Shown: piece after piece, positions 7,690 through 16,972 of the stretch
How the letters are laid out: each line of letters opens with the position of its first letter
Numbering within the stretch: position 1 is the stretch's first letter
From: Bordetella pertussis 18323
GTDB lineage: Bacteria > Pseudomonadota > Gammaproteobacteria > Burkholderiales > Burkholderiaceae_B
DNA length: 64,000 nt
Assembly (NCBI RefSeq): GCF_000306945.1
Contig: NC_018518.1
Location: 2,604,001-2,668,000, forward strand
Reading direction: 5' to 3'
Notes under the pieces: generated by a model
What the model was told of the DNA's origin: nothing
Databases searched by the model: none
Seen by the model: the letters and a program-made list of their open reading frames with translations, nothing else
Program-made: the position numbers and the translations under genes

Positions 7690-10107
7690 ATGCAATTTCC
7701 TGAATCCTGGCTACGTTCGCTGGTCAACCCTTCGATCGGCACCGATGAGCTCGCGCACCGGCTGACCATGGCCGGCCTGGAAGTCGAAGAAACCGAGCCG
7801 GCCGCCCCGCCGTTTACCGGCGTGGTGGTGACGCGCATCGTCGACATCGCGCCCCATCCCGACGCCGACAAGCTGCGCGTGTGCCAGGTCGACGACGGTT
7901 CGGGCGCTCTGCTGCAGATCGTGTGCGGCGCGCCCAATGCGGCCGCGGGCCTGACCGTGCCGCTGGCGCGCGTGGGCGCCGAACTGCCCGGCGGCATGAA
8001 GATCGGCGTGGCCAAGATGCGCGGCGTGCAATCCTCGGGCATGCTGTGCTCGGCGCGCGAGCTGGGCCTGTCGCAGGACCATGCAGGCCTGCTCGAACTG
8101 CCGGCCGCGTTGCGCCCGGGCACCGATATCCGCGCCGCGCTGGATCTGGACGACACCTTGTTCACGCTCAAGCTGACGCCCAATCGCGCCGACTGCCTGT
8201 CCATTCTCGGTGTGGCCCGCGAAGTCGCCGCGCTGACCGGCACGCCGCTCACGGCGCCGGCGGCCGAGCCCGTGCCGGTCACGATCGACCATCGCCTGCC
8301 GGTCGCCATCCAGGCCCCGGATCTGTGCGGCCGCTTTGCCGGGCGCGTGATCCAGGGCGTCAACGCGCGCGCCGCGACGCCCGAATGGATGAAGACGCGC
8401 CTGGAGCGTGCCGGCCAGCGTTCGGTGTCGGCCCTGGTCGATATTTCCAACTACGTCATGCTCGAGGTGGGGCGTCCCTCGCATGTGTTCGATCTCGACA
8501 AGATCGGCGGCGATCTCTCCGTGCGCTGGGCGCGCGAAGGCGAAACGCTCGAACTGCTCAACGGCCAGGCCGTCGCGCTGGACCCCAAGGTGGGCGTGGT
8601 GGTGGCCGGCGAACAGGTGGAGAGCCTGGCCGGCATCATGGGCGGCGAAGCGACCTCGGTGACGCTGGATACGCGCAACATCTACCTCGAGGCGGCATTC
8701 TGGTGGCCCGGCGCGATCGCCGGCCGCGCGCGCCGCTACAAGTTCAGCTCCGAAGCCAGCCACCGCTTCGAGCGCGGCGTGGACTACGCCTCGATCCCCG
8801 AGCACATCGAACTGATCACCCGGCTCATTCTCGACATCTGCGGCGGACAGGCCGGCCCGGTCGACGACCAGTGCGTCAACCTGCCCGTGCGCGAGCCCGT
8901 GCGCATGCGGCTGGCGCGCTGCCACCGTGTGCTGGGCGTGGCGGTGGAGCGTGCCGAAGTGGCGCAGATCTTCACCCGCCTGGGCCTGCCGTTCCAGGAG
9001 CAGGGCGACGACTTCGTCGTGACGCCGCCGTCGTACCGTTTCGACATCGAGATCGAGGAAGACCTGATCGAGGAAGTCGCGCGCGTCTACGGCTTCGAGC
9101 GGATTCCCGACGTGCCGCCGGTGGCGCGCGCCAAGATGCACGCGCAGCCCGAAGCGCGCCGCGGCGCGCACGCCGTGCGCCGCCTGGTGGCCGCGCGCGA
9201 CTACCAGGAAGTGGTCAACTACAGCTTCGTCGAAGCCGCGTGGGAACGTGACTACGCCGGCAACGACAACCCGGTGCGCCTGGTCAACCCCATCGCGAGC
9301 CATTTGTCGGTGATGCGTTCCAGCCTCATCGCGGGGCTGGTCGCCATCGTGCGCCACAACGCCAATCGCAAGCAAAGCCGCATGCGCCTGTTCGAACTGG
9401 GCCGCGTGTTCCATCGCGATCCGCAACTGGCCGACGGCCCGCTGGAAGTGGCGGGCGTGCGCCAGCCGCTCATGCTGGCGGGCGTGGCCTGGGGCGGGGC
9501 GGTCGAAGAGCAGTGGGGCGTGCCGCACCGCCAGGTCGACTTCTACGACGTCAAGCAGGACATCGAGGCCCTGTTCGGCGCGCGCGCCGACGCGTTGCGC
9601 TTCGTCGCCGACCGCTATCCCGCCCTGCATCCCGGACGCAGCGCCCGCATCGAGCTGGACGGCCAGCCCATCGGCTGGCTGGGCGAACTGCATCCGCAAT
9701 GGACGCAGCAAGCCGACCTGCACCATGCACCGGTCGTCTTCGAGCTGGACTTCGAGGCGCTGGCCGAGCGGCGCCTGCCGGCGGTGCGCGAGCTGTCGCG
9801 CCAGCCCGTGGTCGTGCGCGATCTGGCCTTGTGGGTCGATGCGAAATTGCCGGCCCAGGCCATGCTCGATACGGTGGCCGCGGCCATCGCGCGCGATCCG
9901 CAACTGTCGGTGGTGCAGGATGCGCAGGTGTTCGACGTCTGGCGCGAAAAGCCGGTGGCCGGGCAAACTGTTACCGAGAAAAGCCTTGCTTTCCGATTCT
10001 GGCTACAGGACACTGAGGTCACGCTGGACGAAGCCCGCGTTGCCGATTGCATTGCCCGCATCAAGGATGCGCTGGTTGCCGCGCACAACGCGCGCCAACG
10101 GGCCTGA
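7690..10107 (+). CDS. pheT: phenylalanine-tRNA ligase beta subunit
   Basis: PheT (805 aa, normal length) pairs with PheS and carries the editing and tRNA-recognition domains. Visible in order are an N-terminal OB-fold tRNA-binding domain (about 40-150, [13 protein letters not shown]), the B3/B4 editing region (about 210-390, [19 protein letters not shown]), a B5 domain (about 405-475), the catalytic-like core, and a C-terminal ferredoxin-fold anticodon-binding domain (about 705-800). It begins 12 bp after pheS, in the same operon. Confidence 0.97.
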   Translation: MQFPESWLRSLVNPSIGTDELAHRLTMAGLEVEETEPAAPPFTGVVVTRIVDIAPHPDADKLRVCQVDDGSGALLQIVCGAPNAAAGLTVPLARVGAELPGGMKIGVAKMRGVQSSGMLCSARELGLSQDHAGLLELPAALRPGTDIRAALDLDDTLFTLKLTPNRADCLSILGVAREVAALTGTPLTAPAAEPVPVTIDHRLPVAIQAPDLCGRFAGRVIQGVNARAATPEWMKTRLERAGQRSVSALVDISNYVMLEVGRPSHVFDLDKIGGDLSVRWAREGETLELLNGQAVALDPKVGVVVAGEQVESLAGIMGGEATSVTLDTRNIYLEAAFWWPGAIAGRARRYKFSSEASHRFERGVDYASIPEHIELITRLILDICGGQAGPVDDQCVNLPVREPVRMRLARCHRVLGVAVERAEVAQIFTRLGLPFQEQGDDFVVTPPSYRFDIEIEEDLIEEVARVYGFERIPDVPPVARAKMHAQPEARRGAHAVRRLVAARDYQEVVNYSFVEAAWERDYAGNDNPVRLVNPIASHLSVMRSSLIAGLVAIVRHNANRKQSRMRLFELGRVFHRDPQLADGPLEVAGVRQPLMLAGVAWGGAVEEQWGVPHRQVDFYDVKQDIEALFGARADALRFVADRYPALHPGRSARIELDGQPIGWLGELHPQWTQQADLHHAPVVFELDFEALAERRLPAVRELSRQPVVVRDLALWVDAKLPAQAMLDTVAAAIARDPQLSVVQDAQVFDVWREKPVAGQTVTEKSLAFRFWLQDTEVTLDEARVADCIARIKDALVAAHNARQRA

Positions 10108-10112
10108 TCATC

Positions 10113-10454
10113 ATGGGGACCACTATGCTTGCCGAGCCGCGTACGTTGACCAAGGCCGAGCTGGCCGAACTGCTCTTCGAGCGGGTCGGCCTGAACAAGC
10201 GCGAAGCCAAGGACATCGTGGACACCTTTTTCGAAGAGATCCGCGACGCGCTTGCGCGCGGTGACTCGGTGAAATTGTCGGGGTTCGGCAATTTCCAGGT
10301 GCGGGACAAGCCGCCCAGGCCCGGCCGCAATCCCAAGACGGGCGAGACCATCCCCATCGCGGCGCGGCGCGTGGTCACCTTCCACGCCAGCCAGAAACTC
10401 AAGAGCGTGGTCGAACAGCCCAACTCGCCGCCGGACCCCGCCTCTGCGGAGTGA
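10113..10454 (+). CDS. ihfA: integration host factor alpha subunit
   Basis: IHF-alpha (113 aa) is a DNA-bending nucleoid protein that works as a heterodimer with IHF-beta. [26 protein letters not shown] and the DNA-inserting arm [11 protein letters not shown] with its intercalating proline are present. It starts 5 bp after pheT, the classic pheST-ihfA arrangement. An internal ATG at 10125, five codons in, is better spaced from GGGGA and is an alternative start. The C-terminal tail after VVEQ is longer than in E. coli. Confidence 0.96.
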   Translation: MGTTMLAEPRTLTKAELAELLFERVGLNKREAKDIVDTFFEEIRDALARGDSVKLSGFGNFQVRDKPPRPGRNPKTGETIPIAARRVVTFHASQKLKSVVEQPNSPPDPASAE

Positions 10455-10512
10455 TACGCTTTGTCGGCAATTGTCATCGGCTCATTCAGGCCTCGCGGCA
10501 TAAAATCCCCTT

Positions 10513-10923
10513 ATGACACGTACCGAACCCACTGTAACCACGCTACCGCCCATTCCCGCCAAACGCTATTTCACCATCGGTGAGGTCAGCGATCTCTGCG
10601 GCGTAAAACCCCACGTGCTGCGGTACTGGGAGCAGGAATTCACGCAGCTCAAGCCCGTCAAGCGGCGCGGCAATCGCCGCTACTATCAGCATCACGAAGT
10701 GCTGCTGATCCGCCGCATCCGTTCGCTGCTGTACGAACAGGGCTTCACCATCAGCGGCGCGCGCAACCGCCTGGGCGACGCGCGCGACGCCGCGCACGAT
10801 GCAGAAGCCGCGGTGCGGCTGAGCGCGGGCGAGCTGCAGGCCCTGCGCAACGAGCTGGGCGACATCTCCTCGATGCTGGGCGAGGCGCTGGGCGGCCAGT
10901 CCGAGAACGCGGCCAACGCCTGA
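10513..10923 (+). CDS. MerR-family transcriptional regulator
   Basis: This 136-aa regulator has an N-terminal MerR winged helix (YFTIGEVSDLCGVKPHVLRYWEQEF near residues 17-41, then a wing ending RRYYQHHEV) and a short C-terminal dimerisation helix. There is no cysteine-rich metal-binding tail. Its position directly after pheST-ihfA and before tRNA-Pro is common in beta- and gammaproteobacteria, and it is probably co-transcribed with ihfA. Its ligand cannot be read from the sequence. Confidence 0.92.
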   Translation: MTRTEPTVTTLPPIPAKRYFTIGEVSDLCGVKPHVLRYWEQEFTQLKPVKRRGNRRYYQHHEVLLIRRIRSLLYEQGFTISGARNRLGDARDAAHDAEAAVRLSAGELQALRNELGDISSMLGEALGGQSENAANA

Positions 10924-10957
10924 GCACAGCCCGGCCGCTCAGGTACGGCAGGCCGCG

Positions 10958-10994
10958 ACGCCGCCTGGTTCTTCGCGAACCGGCGGCGTTTTCC
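10958..10994 (+). terminator. intrinsic terminator after merR
   Basis: ACGCCGCC-T-GGTTC pairs with GAACC-GGCGGCGT, 13 pairs with one bulged T and a 5-nt loop, followed by TTTTCC. It ends the rpmI-merR transcription unit about 35 bp after the merR stop. Confidence 0.8.
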
Positions 10995-11093
10995 TTGGGC
11001 GCTCGCAAACGCGGCCGTCCAGGCACGGCGTGCCGGCAAAATTTGCGATGCAGTGCGTGCACGCATTTTTCAGTTCTGATATACTTTCGTTCT

Positions 11094-11172
<79 letters not shown>

Positions 11173-11180
11173 GTAGTTCC

Positions 11181-11218
11181 AAGGCCGTCAGTGATCACAT
11201 CACTGACGGCCTTGTCTT
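11181..11218 (+). terminator. intrinsic terminator of tRNA-Pro
   Basis: A perfect 15-bp stem (AAGGCCGTCAGTGAT with its complement) surrounds a CAC loop and is followed by GTCTTTC. It starts 8 bp after the CCA end of the tRNA. Confidence 0.88.
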
Positions 11219-11422
11219 TCGTGGGGACTTGCTCCCCGCTTAAGCCACCCGCCGCTTGCGCATCGTCAACGTCGGACTGGCGTGCTGGCTGCAGGCACTC
11301 CCGAACGCGCCCAAGACGCTGCGAGCGGTCATTGATTGGGCTGGGTCACCGGTTCGGTATCGACGCAGCGGGCGCGAATCTCAGGCCGTACTGGCAGTGC
11401 AGAATCCAACGCCGGCGCGGAA
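11219..11422. other. non-coding stretch beside tRNA-Pro
   Basis: About 200 bp lie between the tRNA terminator and the stop of the next gene. Short open frames exist on the plus strand (one reading RIVNVGLACWLQALPNAPK), but none has an RBS or recognisable family. I found no repeat of the tRNA 3' end here. Confidence 0.4.
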
Positions 11423-12502
11423 CTATAGATGTACGTCGCGTAGGCGGATTATCTTGAAGTACTGCTGATATCCAGGCTGGCAGCCAGCGTCGACGCAGGT
11501 GAATGAGGTCAGGCTGAGAGATTTGGGATCGTAATCCACCTTTTTCGTCTGCCCGTGTTCGTCGACGTGGAACCTGGGAATCGACTCCATGACTGGGACA
11601 ATAGAAAGCTGATCGGCGCTATGCGTTGACATCTCATTGGCGCTGACAGGGATGCCGTCGCGTTCTACGAAGATGCCATTCCATGGGTCAAAAAGTACCC
11701 ATTTATTTAGCTGCTCAACCCAAACTTCCGTCGCGGCATGGCTATACGAGGTCAGCCCGGGGAGTTGCGGATCTGATCCGTAGGCGTCCACGGGGCGTAC
11801 CTTCAGGCCCTTGATGCCAGTGGAAGCGTGCACGAACAATTCACGGAAACCCGCGCATTGAACTGAAAAACGCCCCTCTTGAACTGCCCGTAGCTTTTCG
11901 GTGAGGGGCTGTTTTACGAATTCCCGATATGAAAGCGTCGTGGGACCTTGCATGACTGGTTTTTCCCACAGGAATTCCAGCAACGCGACCGCAAGTCCAA
12001 TTGCGGGATATGGAAATGAGTCGACTTGCCCGACTTGGAGCGTAGGGGTATGACTTAGCACCAAGGGGCGCGGCGAGTATGTGGACTCGGTGTCGATATT
12101 GACAGTTCGACGTCCCAATACGGTGTACCCGCCACGTTGCTCGAATCTGAACTTTGCCCGCAGCCAGGCTTCTGGTTGGCGCACCAGTTCGAACCAGTCT
12201 TTCCCTTTGATGACGATAATCGAGTATTCGCGATTGGCAGGTTCGGGAGCTGGCAGAACTATCGATCCCTCTTCGCTCGGCTTTAGCGACAGTGATTCGA
12301 GGGCTGTGGCGTCAATGGAGGCCGGCACGTCGGCAAGAATCGCATAGGAGAATTCGGCGTTGCTGTTCAAGTTGACTTCCAGCCGGCCATCGGCGAAATG
12401 CACGCTGATGAGACGTGTCGGAAACGAGGGCCAAGCCAGAGCGACGATGACAACAAGCGCGGTGGCGACAAGGTGAACCGCGAAGCAGGTGCTTTTTTTC
12501 AT
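11423..12502 (-). CDS. membrane-anchored transglutaminase-like protein
   Basis: This is an unrecognised protein of about 359 aa. One hydrophobic segment (residues about 6-28, VATALVVIVALAWPSF) acts as signal or anchor and the rest should lie outside the cytoplasm. The middle carries a transglutaminase-like triad in the right order and spacing: Cys in VQCAGFRELF, His in SYSHAATEVWV and Asp in WVLFDPWNG. The function could be protein crosslinking or proteolysis. Codon use is visibly less GC-rich than that of its neighbours, and it sits beside a tRNA gene, so it may have been acquired horizontally. The ATG at 12514 is an alternative start; neither start has a strong RBS. Confidence 0.7.
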   Translation of the reverse strand: MKKSTCFAVHLVATALVVIVALAWPSFPTRLISVHFADGRLEVNLNSNAEFSYAILADVPASIDATALESLSLKPSEEGSIVLPAPEPANREYSIIVIKGKDWFELVRQPEAWLRAKFRFEQRGGYTVLGRRTVNIDTESTYSPRPLVLSHTPTLQVGQVDSFPYPAIGLAVALLEFLWEKPVMQGPTTLSYREFVKQPLTEKLRAVQEGRFSVQCAGFRELFVHASTGIKGLKVRPVDAYGSDPQLPGLTSYSHAATEVWVEQLNKWVLFDPWNGIFVERDGIPVSANEMSTHSADQLSIVPVMESIPRFHVDEHGQTKKVDYDPKSLSLTSFTCVDAGCQPGYQQYFKIIRLRDVHL

Positions 12503-12697
12503 GCCACGCAGCATAAGCGGAACGGCCGTTCAACTCTAGTGTGCCCGAGAGTTTTTTCGCGCTGACGCGCAGCGGCAGGGCAACGGGAAGGGGCGAGGCC
12601 ACGGTGGCTTGTGGTTAAGCCATTACACGTTTGGTTAAGCGCGGCTGCGCAGACAGGACTACAGTGGAAAATCCCCCACAACCCGAAGGAGAGTTTG

Positions 12698-13294
12698 ATG
12701 ATGATCGAAAACCTCCCCAGAATGCGTCGCGCCGGATGGGCGGCTGCGGCGATTACCGTCGCCGGCCTGGCGTTTACCGGATGCACGACGACCACGCCCA
12801 ACAACCAGGCGGCGACGGCCGACCAGCGCAACGAGATCAACGCCGGCGCCGACGCGACGCTGTCGAAACTCTACACCGCTTCGCCGCAGGCCAAGGATCT
12901 GGTGCAGCGCGCGCGTGGCGTGCTGGTGTTCCCGTCGGTGATGGGCGCCAGCTTCATCGTCGGCGGCGAGCATGGCAAGGGCGTGCTGCGCACGGGCGGC
13001 AAGAATGCGGGCTACTACAGCACCACCAGCGGTTCGGTGGGACTGCAGGCGGGGGCACAGTCGCGCGCCTACGTGCTGTTGTTCATGACCGATGAGGCGC
13101 TGGCGCAATTCCGCCAGAGCAGCGGTTGGACGGCGGGCGCCGATGCGTCGGTGGCGGTCGCCACCATAGGGGCCAACGGCCGTATCGATACCAACACGGC
13201 CAAGCAGCCGATCGTAGGCTTCGTACTCAACAACGCGGGCCTGATGGCGGGCGTGTCGATCGAAGGCGCCAAGATCAACAAACTGGAGCTGTAG
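12698..13294 (+). CDS. SYLF-domain (YSC84/Ysc84-like) lipoprotein
   Basis: This 198-aa protein has a lipobox near residue 28 (LAFTGC), predicting an outer-membrane or periplasmic lipoprotein. The rest is a SYLF/YSC84 domain: KDLVQRARGVLVFPSV, GGEHGKGVLR and GYYSTTSGSVGLQAGAQSRAYVLLF. SYLF domains bind lipids in eukaryotes; the bacterial role is unclear. AAGGAG lies 6 bp before the ATG at 12698. An in-frame upstream ATG at 12611 is disfavoured because it would bury the signal sequence. Confidence 0.88.
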   Translation: MMIENLPRMRRAGWAAAAITVAGLAFTGCTTTTPNNQAATADQRNEINAGADATLSKLYTASPQAKDLVQRARGVLVFPSVMGASFIVGGEHGKGVLRTGGKNAGYYSTTSGSVGLQAGAQSRAYVLLFMTDEALAQFRQSSGWTAGADASVAVATIGANGRIDTNTAKQPIVGFVLNNAGLMAGVSIEGAKINKLEL

Positions 13295-13393
13295 TCCGCG
13301 CCGGGCTGCCCGTGGGCAGTCCGGCACGCTTCCTCGGCCCGTGCGCGCGTGGACAGGCGCGCGGGCGCCTCGCTCTGCGCCCCAGGGGGGCGG

Positions 13394-13651
13394 TCATTCC
13401 AGGGACATGAACATCGCGAACGCGATGGGGATGATGAGCAGGAAGGCGAAGGTCGAACTGATGACCGTTGCAGAAATCTTGACCAGCGTTTCACTACCGG
13501 CGGACTGAATCGTCTTGGCAAGCAGCGCCAGAATACTCAGTATCGCCAACGACGAAAAAACTGCCACGTATTCCATGTTGCCTCCTAGCGTCCATGCCAG
13601 CTTGGCGTAGGACGTCCCGTTGTTTACGGCTTGCTGTTCTTGTGTCCCCAT
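13394..13651 (-). CDS. small membrane protein of unknown function
   Basis: This protein is 85 aa from the ATG at 13651 (GAGG 8 bp upstream), or 60 aa from the ATG at 13576 (AGGAGG 4 bp upstream). Both ribosome sites look good, so two forms are possible. Two hydrophobic helices are clear, roughly residues 27-45 and 60-82 of the long form, with a short charged loop (KTIQSAGSETLVK) between. I recognise no family. It is isolated between the SYLF gene, which converges on it, and the methyltransferase. Confidence 0.6.
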   Translation of the reverse strand: MGTQEQQAVNNGTSYAKLAWTLGGNMEYVAVFSSLAILSILALLAKTIQSAGSETLVKISATVISSTFAFLLIIPIAFAMFMSLE

Positions 13652-13832
13652 TGTGCGCCTCAATGTGTAGGAAGTGTCTGAGGGTTTTCCAGGGGCGGAT
13701 GGGCGGGCGCCGGCGCGCCGCGGCAAGGCATGGCAGGCGCGCTCCAGCGCCGCGCTGCAGCAACGGATGATGGGAGGAGGGAAAAAAGTGTTGCCAGGGC
13801 AGGCCCGGCGCCGATTGTGCGGCGCGCCGTGG

Positions 13833-14546
13833 TCAGGGCGCGGCGGGTTTGCCGATCCAGCACAGCAAATGGGTGCGCAGGAACGGGCACAGGTTGTTGA
13901 CAGGTGCGTACAGTGTGGCGGGCAGGCGACGCGCCAAGGGCGGGGCCAGCGTGACCCTGGCGGTGTGGATGCGGGCGTGGGGGAACAGCGCGCGTACTTC
14001 GCGCAGCGGTACGCCGCGCACATTCGGGTTGCGCGGGTTGTTGTAGGCGAAGTCGTACCACAGCACGCCGCCGCCTGGTTTGGTCCAGTGCCACATCCGT
14101 TGCGCCAGATCGCGCCGCGCCTGGGCATCCAGGATGGACGTGAACACGGTCGATTGATAAAGCACGTCGAAGCCTTCGCGCTCCAGGTCCAGGTCCAGGG
14201 CATTGCCCGCCAGGATGGGGACGGCCTGCGGCAGGCGGTGGCGCGCCTGTTCGACGCGGCTGTCCATGAGGTCATTGCCCATCAGGTTGGCGGGATCGAA
14301 GCCCAGGCGAATCAGGTCGAGCAGATTGCTGCCCGAGCCGCAGCCGACCTCCAGCACGCGAGCCTGCGCCGGCGGCACCGACAGGTGCTGCCGCAGCATG
14401 TTGGCCAGCGCGCGATCGCGCTCGTGTTGAATACGTTGATTGACCGGCAGCAGAGGGATGTAGCGCGCATTCAGGTCGGCGTTGGCCGCGCGCGCTGTAT
14501 AGACATCTTTCAGCGTGTCGGTCCACTCATGGGAAGACGGGGCCAT
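13833..14546 (-). CDS. class I SAM-dependent methyltransferase
   Basis: This 237-aa Rossmann methyltransferase has motif I (VLEVGCGSGSNLLDL, near residues 64-78), an acidic residue after strand 2 (LMGNDLMDSRVEQAR), motif II/III (FDVLYQSTVFTSI) and a post-core WYDFAYNNPRNPNVRGV segment. The C-terminus is hydrophobic (ATLYAPVNNLCPFLRTHLLCWIG), suggesting membrane contact or a lipid-like substrate. GGAG lies 6 bp upstream of the ATG at 14546. The substrate is unknown; similar proteins occur in polysaccharide or quinone loci, but nothing nearby supports either. Confidence 0.8.
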   Translation of the reverse strand: MAPSSHEWTDTLKDVYTARAANADLNARYIPLLPVNQRIQHERDRALANMLRQHLSVPPAQARVLEVGCGSGSNLLDLIRLGFDPANLMGNDLMDSRVEQARHRLPQAVPILAGNALDLDLEREGFDVLYQSTVFTSILDAQARRDLAQRMWHWTKPGGGVLWYDFAYNNPRNPNVRGVPLREVRALFPHARIHTARVTLAPPLARRLPATLYAPVNNLCPFLRTHLLCWIGKPAAP

Positions 14547-14668
14547 CGGCGCTCCGTTAGGTGAATGGACAACTGACAAACGCTTTAACAATAGCGCGCC
14601 GATTGCGTCGCATGCAAGAACCGATGCACGGCGATGCGGCACCGAATTTTCCCGATCCGGGCAATAAC

Positions 14669-14939
14669 CTAGGCGCGTTTAGGCGGGCTGGTGTGCACCA
14701 CGTAGCGAACGAACCCGCTATGCGGTGTGTATTGGTCGTACAGCGCCCGGGCGCGATAGTTGTTTTCCCGGGTGTTCCAGTACAGGCGCGACCAGCCGCG
14801 TGTCCGGGCCTCGTCCACCAGCCAGTCCAGCATGCGCCGCCCGGCGCCCTGGGCGCGCGCCTGCGGGTCGACATACAGATCCTGCAGGTAGCACACCGGC
14901 GCCAGGGTCGAGGTGTTCTCGTGCAGCAGGTAGTTCGGC
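14669..14939 (-). pseudogene. GNAT acetyltransferase, C-terminal remnant
   Basis: About 90 codons carry the GNAT strand 4 and acetyl-CoA loop (CYLQDLYVDPQARAQGAGRRML) and strand 5 (WSRLYWNTRENNYRARALYDQY). The expected N-terminal 60-70 residues are missing. Upstream the frame runs without a break into an unrelated open frame at a junction near 14940, so a deletion seems to have joined two genes. A functional acetyltransferase is unlikely. Confidence 0.7.
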
Positions 14940-15146
14940 GCCGCTGGCGGGCAGGGGGGCCGGGGCCGTGCGCTCGGGACGCTTGCCCCAGGTCAGCTCC
15001 GACAGCTTGCCGGCCACCCCGGATTGGGCCGCCGCCGCCGGCGCGCGTTGCGCCGGCAGTACCTGTCCGGGCGCGCCGCCGGTGCGGCTGAGCTCTTCGA
15101 TGTAGCGCGCGAAATCGCCGTTCTTGGGTTCGCCGTCTATGGCCAT
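14940..15146 (-). pseudogene. N-terminal remnant of an unknown gene fused to the GNAT remnant
   Basis: An ATG at 15146 with GGAG about 10 bp upstream begins an Ala/Pro-rich protein (MAIDGEPKNGDFARYIEEL, then GKLSELTWGKRPER) that reads well for about 65 codons. It then enters the GNAT segment in the wrong frame (+1) and runs to a stop at 14718. I do not recognise a family. It probably lost its C-terminus in the same deletion that removed the GNAT N-terminus. Confidence 0.5.
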
Positions 15147-15190
15147 GCTGCGGGATCTCCGGTTCGGTGAGGAGGGTCGGGCCGGGGCCG

Positions 15191-15829
15191 TCACGGGCGG
15201 CGGTTGGCGCGCGCCGGCTGGCGGCGCTTGCGCATGACGGCGACCAGCAGCCAGCAGCCGATCAGCACCGAGGCGCCCATGCCGGCGGCCAGGCCGATAT
15301 GCTGTGCGTTATCCATGGCGCCCAGGCCGCGCGCGGTAATGTAGCCGGGAGCCAGCATCAGCGGCAGCCAGGCGACGGCCGACAGCACGTTGGCCAACTG
15401 GAAGCGCAGATGGTGCATGCCCATGATGCCCGCCACCGTGGGAATGGTGGAGCGGATCGGCCCCAGGAAGCGGCCGATCAGTACCGAGGCGAAGCCATAG
15501 CGGTAGAAGAACAGGCGGGCGCGCGCCACCGCGCTGCGCTGGGTATTGAGCGGCCAGCGGCGCATGACGCCCGGGCCGAGCCAGCGGCCCAGCGCGTACG
15601 ACACAGCGTCGCCCGCGATGGCGCCGGCGATGCCCCAGGCCAGCACGCCCCAGGGCGACAGCGTGCCGGCGCCGATCAGGCCGCCGGTCAGCAGCATCAG
15701 CGCCGTGGCGGGAATGAGCAGCCCCACCAGGACCATGGACTCGCCGAAGGTCAGCAGGAAAGTGATCGGACCGGCCCAATCCTGGTTGGCCTGGATGAAG
15801 TCGCCGATCCGGTCTATGTATGCTTGCAT
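15191..15829 (-). CDS. DedA-family inner membrane protein
   Basis: This 212-aa polytopic protein has the DedA/SNARE-associated (VTT) signature: FLLTFGESMVLVGLLIPATALMLLTGGL near residues 24-51, then GAIAGDAVSYALGRWLG and the FYRYGFASVLIGRFLGPIRSTIPTVAG motif with the conserved RFxGPxR. DedA proteins act as undecaprenyl-phosphate or phospholipid flippases dependent on proton motive force. The length is normal and the C-terminus is basic. It is transcribed away from the YdjM-like gene. Confidence 0.92.
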   Translation of the reverse strand: MQAYIDRIGDFIQANQDWAGPITFLLTFGESMVLVGLLIPATALMLLTGGLIGAGTLSPWGVLAWGIAGAIAGDAVSYALGRWLGPGVMRRWPLNTQRSAVARARLFFYRYGFASVLIGRFLGPIRSTIPTVAGIMGMHHLRFQLANVLSAVAWLPLMLAPGYITARGLGAMDNAQHIGLAAGMGASVLIGCWLLVAVMRKRRQPARANRRP

Positions 15830-15937
15830 GCGGAAAACAAAACCGTCGATAAATCAATCTAGTATCTTAACGCCTGGCCGCGGGGCGCGCACGGCGCGAT
15901 CGTGGATGTTTCAGGAATTGAGCAAAGAAGAAATTAT

Positions 15938-16972
15938 ATGGATTCAGTGACACAGGTCGTGCTGGGAGCGGCCATCCAGGGGTCGATGCTGGGGCGCAGC
16001 CAGGGGCGCAAGGCCTTGTTGTACGGCGGCCTGCTGGGAACGCTGCCGGACCTGGACGTGCTGATGCGTTATCCCGACCCCGTGTCGCTGATGACCTACC
16101 ATCGCGGATTCTCGCATTCCATCCTGGTGCTGACTGCGCTGGCCGCCGTCATGGCCTGGCTGATACGGCGCCGATGGTCCGATGCGCCCTATAGCGGCCG
16201 GCGCCTGTTCGCAACGCTGTTGCTGGTGCTGGTCACGCATCCGGTCCTCGACGCCTTTACCGTCTACGGCACGCAATTGTTCTGGCCCTTTCCCCTGGTG
16301 CCCGAAAGCTGGTCGGCGGTGTTCATCATCGATCCGGTCTATACCGTGCCCATGCTGGCTGCCGTGCTGGTGGCCGCATGGCGCGGCATGACGCCGGCGA
16401 CGTGCCGGGGGCTGGCGGCCACCGTGCTGTTCGGCGCGGCCTATCTGCTGGTGGCGCTGACCGGAAGGTTCCAGGCCGAAACCAGCGTGACGGCGGCGCT
16501 GCGCGAGCGCGGCGAACAGGTCGAGGCGGTGCTGGCCACGCCGATGCCCTTCAATACCCTGTTGTGGCGGGTCATCGCCAAGACTGGCGACGGCGCCTAC
16601 TACGAGGCCGTCAGCGGCCGCTTCGATCGCCAGCCGCCGGAAATGGCGCGCCTGCCCCTGCACACTGACGTCGGCCAGGCGCTGGCCGGCGTCCCGCTGC
16701 ATGAGCGCCTGCGCTGGTTCACCAACGATTGGCTGCGCTACGACGCCCTGAGCGATGCGCTGGTGGTTACCGACCTGCGCATGGGAATCGCCGGCTACTA
16801 CACGTTCCGTTTCGTGATGGCCGAGCGCGACGGCGACCGCTGGCGCGCGGTCACGCCGCGGCGCTGGCCCAGCGATCGCGGCAACTGGGAGCAGATGCGG
16901 CTGACCCTGGCGCGCATCGTCGGCAGCCAGCCCTTGCCCCTGGCCCGGTGGGCGCGCCAGGCGGAGAACTAG
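15938..16972 (+). CDS. YdjM-family membrane-bound metal-dependent hydrolase
   Basis: This 344-aa protein has the DUF457/YdjM domain: MDSVTQVVLGAAIQGSM, GGLLGTLPDLDVL, YHRGFSHSILVL and THPVLDAFTVYGTQLFWPF, with the conserved Asp and His residues of a metal site between membrane segments. The C-terminal 150 residues are soluble. Several transmembrane helices are evident between residues 60 and 180. The stop codon TAG at 16970-16972 is part of the IS481-B target site ACTAGC, so the coding region ends where the element begins. Confidence 0.85.
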   Translation: MDSVTQVVLGAAIQGSMLGRSQGRKALLYGGLLGTLPDLDVLMRYPDPVSLMTYHRGFSHSILVLTALAAVMAWLIRRRWSDAPYSGRRLFATLLLVLVTHPVLDAFTVYGTQLFWPFPLVPESWSAVFIIDPVYTVPMLAAVLVAAWRGMTPATCRGLAATVLFGAAYLLVALTGRFQAETSVTAALRERGEQVEAVLATPMPFNTLLWRVIAKTGDGAYYEAVSGRFDRQPPEMARLPLHTDVGQALAGVPLHERLRWFTNDWLRYDALSDALVVTDLRMGIAGYYTFRFVMAERDGDRWRAVTPRRWPSDRGNWEQMRLTLARIVGSQPLPLARWARQAEN

